From CAYWWM01 sp965198025 (GTDB lineage Bacteria; Acidobacteriota; Terriglobia; 2-12-FULL-54-10): DNA of 64,000 nucleotides. Shown here piece after piece: positions 61,937-64,000 of the stretch. The stretch spans positions 1,240,001 to 1,304,000 of the forward strand of contig OZ240237.1 in assembly GCA_965198025.1 (NCBI GenBank), given 5' to 3'. A program made the position numbers and the translations under genes. Position 1 is the first letter of the stretch, and each line of letters begins with the position of its first letter. A model generated the notes under the pieces. The model was not told where the DNA came from, made no database searches, and saw only the letters and a program-made list of their open reading frames with translations.

Positions 61937-62539
61937 TTATGCTTTGTGTCCTGGCCACGCTCCCAACAAACGGCGCAGGATCACCAACTGACCGAGGTGG
62001 TAAGCATTGTGGTCGGCGATGAGCAAGGCCTCCCGGAGGATCGTCTGGCCGGCGCCGTGCGGGATGCGCGCGGCCAAGTCCGTCGAGTGGTTTCGGACAA
62101 TGCGCTTCATGGCGCGCAGATCGGCTCCGAAAGCTCGGATGCTGCGATCCCAGGCCGTCGCATTGGGAGGGGCGTCGGATTCGGGCCAATAACCAACGGG
62201 CCACTCCGGTGAGACGTGCTTGGCGTTGCGGCTGAATTCGAGAATGTCCCACTGTGCGATGCGTATATGCTCCAGCAGCTGCCAGGCCGTAAAGGGAAGT
62301 TCGGCCGGGCGCGTGCCGCGCAGCTTGGGTGGGAAGTCCCCGAGTACATCGGCGAAGGAGACGTGCGCGCCGCGGCCATCGAGGAGATTCACCAAGTGGT
62401 CGCGCAGCGCGCGTTCCAGGTTCCGGGGTGAGGAATTGCGAAGCTCTCGCTTGGCCGAAACACGCGACGGCCTGCTAGGCACTGGTTTCCGAACACGCTT
62501 TCGCCCTGGTTTGCTTTGCCTTTGCTGTTCTCGAGGCAT
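61937..62539 (-). CDS. DinB-fold protein
   Basis: 200 residues. After a basic Arg/Lys/Pro-rich N-terminal 40 residues comes a four-helix-bundle DinB/YfiT-type domain: LPFTAWQLLEHIRIAQWDIL with the first metal His, and LIADHNAYHLGQLVILRRLL with the second His pair. Members are metal-binding thiol-dependent or unknown-function enzymes. Followed by the endonuclease V gene after about 40 bases, so the two are probably co-transcribed. Confidence 0.82.
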   Translation of the reverse strand: MPREQQRQSKPGRKRVRKPVPSRPSRVSAKRELRNSSPRNLERALRDHLVNLLDGRGAHVSFADVLGDFPPKLRGTRPAELPFTAWQLLEHIRIAQWDILEFSRNAKHVSPEWPVGYWPESDAPPNATAWDRSIRAFGADLRAMKRIVRNHSTDLAARIPHGAGQTILREALLIADHNAYHLGQLVILRRLLGAWPGHKA

Positions 62540-62609
62540 CCATGCCTCCTGGTGCTGCGGAGTTCGGCTCTATCTCTGGCGGTACTGTTCTGCGGATTGA
62601 GTCCGCTTT

Positions 62610-64000
62610 TCAGAAATCCGGCGAGCGGAAAACGATTTTGCCGCCGAGGCCGGTCATGAGGTTCTTGATATTCCAGAGTTCCTCGTCGCTGATGGTGAAG
62701 AAGTCGCGATCAATCACGGCAAAATCGGCGAGCTTGCCCGGCTCGAGCGAACCCAGGTCGTCTTCACGCAGGACGTATTCGGCAGCCCAGGTGGTCCAGC
62801 CGCGCAGCGCCGAAATACGGTCGATCCGCTCTTCGGGATTCCATACCCTGCCATTCAGTTCCCGGGTCACGTAAAAGGCGAGCCAGGGCCAGATGGAGTC
62901 GCGATAAGGCCAGTCATAAATCAAAGCCTCATGGATCATCTCCTCGGCGTCGTTGCTGAGTGCGCCAATATGGGCGTCTGACGAGATGATCATGCGGGCG
63001 CCGGAGTCCAGCCAGCTCTTGACGGGCTGCACGAGTGGGAGGTATTGCTCGCCGTAGTTCTCGGTGATCCGGATCCGTTCTCGGGAGTATTGCGTCGCTT
63101 GAAAACTCATGAAAAAGCCAAAGCGTGCGGCGATAGCCGGCTGTTCGGGGCGGATGCGCAGGCCGTGTTCGAATCCCCAGCGCATCTGCCGGACCTCATC
63201 GAGCGTCAGGGCGCCATCGCCCTGCATGGCTTCGTTCGCCAACTGGAACGCGCCGTCGAGCATTCCGTCCGTGGTGGCGTGGAGAATCGCCGGGCGAAGA
63301 TGCGATTTGACGGCGGTCAGTAGCGCGTCAAAATATCGGAACCCCGGGACAGTCTGGCAGGAAGTTCTGCGGTCCCGTTCGCGCACGGCTTCGGTCCGGC
63401 CGGGCAGGCTGGTGCAACCCGTTCCCCAGGACTCGCCCCCGACGCCCATGTTCCAGAAATGATCCGAGCCGGTTCCGACGATGTCGCCATAGAGCCGGTA
63501 GAACTCCGCGGGATCATTCGCCAGAGAGAAACCGGCGCGATGGACCCAGGCGAAGCGCATGGGCATGCGGCCCTGCTGGTCGAGGAGGCGCAAAGCACGA
63601 ATTACGTTCATTGGTTCGATGTGGCTTCCGAATGTTGTGAGTCCATAGGCGGAGTTTTCGAGCATTTCTTCGTGCAGGAAATCGGCGACATCCCGGACAC
63701 GGTCCCGCAGAATGATGTCATGAGGAACGAAGTACCTGGCGCGCAAGCCTTCCACCACGGTGCCCAGGGTCTCAGTCATGATCTCGCGAGCCCTGGTATT
63801 GGGAAATCCGCCGCCATAGCCGGACTCGATTAGGACGGGGTTGTCCGGGGCTAGCCGGTCCAGCTCTTCCAGGGTGATCACTCCTCTTTCCATCGCTTCG
63901 GGCTCGAGCTGCCACGGGATACTGACGCTGACCCATTTCCCAGCTCCCAACTCCTGAGCGCGGTTCTGAATTGCCGGACCAAGCCGGGAGCGGATCTCGT
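62610..64000 (-). CDS. amidohydrolase family protein (YtcJ-like, 5' partial)
   Basis: The frame stays open to the last base of the window (codons for EIRSRLGPAIQNRAQE precede the TTG at 63950), so the start and the first metal-binding HxH lie outside. The visible 463 residues follow the YtcJ/amidohydro_3 pattern: LDRLAPDNPVLIESG, FAWVHRAGFSLAND, SFQATQYSRERIRI, a metal-site SSDAHIG near the C-terminus, and WTTWAAEYVLREDDLGSLEP GKLADFAVIDRD at the end. These are metal-dependent hydrolases with poorly known substrates. Confidence 0.87.
   Translation of the reverse strand, partial: EIRSRLGPAIQNRAQELGAGKWVSVSIPWQLEPEAMERGVITLEELDRLAPDNPVLIESGYGGGFPNTRAREIMTETLGTVVEGLRARYFVPHDIILRDRVRDVADFLHEEMLENSAYGLTTFGSHIEPMNVIRALRLLDQQGRMPMRFAWVHRAGFSLANDPAEFYRLYGDIVGTGSDHFWNMGVGGESWGTGCTSLPGRTEAVRERDRRTSCQTVPGFRYFDALLTAVKSHLRPAILHATTDGMLDGAFQLANEAMQGDGALTLDEVRQMRWGFEHGLRIRPEQPAIAARFGFFMSFQATQYSRERIRITENYGEQYLPLVQPVKSWLDSGARMIISSDAHIGALSNDAEEMIHEALIYDWPYRDSIWPWLAFYVTRELNGRVWNPEERIDRISALRGWTTWAAEYVLREDDLGSLEPGKLADFAVIDRDFFTISDEELWNIKNLMTGLGGKIVFRSPDF

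Noticed and set aside
1..64000. tRNA and rRNA genes
   Set aside because: I looked for T-loop-like and rRNA-like stretches on both strands and saw none convincing; a covariance-model search would be decisive.

Overview
The window looks like a chromosomal segment from an Acidobacteriota bacterium, probably of the Solibacter/Bryobacter side. The signs are a VWFA-related protein of the type named for Acidobacteria, a DUF5916 (CBM9-like) outer-membrane protein, a DUF4159 protein, many secreted proteins without close functional assignments, and high GC. This assignment is inferred from gene content; no rRNA or tRNA gene is visible.

Layout. 1-3.7 kb: dprA (cut by the window start) and topA. 3.7-8.2 kb, minus strand: a tightly packed operon of an O-antigen-ligase-like membrane protein, an SDR oxidoreductase, a methyltransferase and a gamma-glutamyltransferase, joined by GTGA/ATGA overlaps. 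8.2-11.6 kb: a DJ-1/PfpI relic, an acyl-CoA dehydrogenase homologue lacking the usual catalytic Glu, prephenate dehydratase and a DCC thiol-oxidoreductase. 11.7-23 kb is the accessory region. It holds two large modular secreted proteins (cadherin/LRR/PKD and NHL/Fn3) that end in tandem copies of the same roughly 225-residue domain, and each carries one frameshift. It also holds duplicated AT-rich promoter regions with intact, truncated and relic LysR regulators, a higBA toxin-antitoxin pair, an integrase stub, repeats resembling IS ends, and a 79-bp direct repeat that carries a promoter.

23-37.4 kb: secreted and envelope proteins (DUF4159, amidohydrolase lipoprotein, RodZ-like, a 1033-residue orphan, VWFA, two tandem metallo-beta-lactamase-fold paralogues), rpmB, and a beta-propeller gene interrupted by an in-frame TGA followed at once by a SECIS-like stem-loop. 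37.4-53 kb is conserved core: DUF5916 protein, Rel/Spo, a TonB-ExbB-ExbD-ExbD-TPR energising cluster, tgt-yajC-secD-secF, a GT4 glycosyltransferase and glyA. 53-59.5 kb is a surface-polysaccharide cluster: a CmoB-like methyltransferase, a Wzt-type ABC ATPase with a C-terminal glycan-binding domain, a methyltransferase with a 28-residue-repeat coiled-coil tail, and a GT2-GT4 fusion. 59.5-64 kb: small secreted proteins, endonuclease V, a DinB-fold protein and an amidohydrolase cut by the window end.

The strongest leads are (1) the Wzt plus repeat-tailed methyltransferase pair, which resembles the WbdD/Wzt chain-length ruler of E. coli O9a but has a DNA-level tandem repeat that can change length; (2) the possible selenoprotein at 36.5 kb; and (3) the leader-ORF/start-codon hairpin in front of the LRR protein, next to duplicated LysR-linked promoters. 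Frame-breaking indels are frequent in the accessory genes. They may reflect genuine decay, phase variation or assembly error, and reads would have to settle which.
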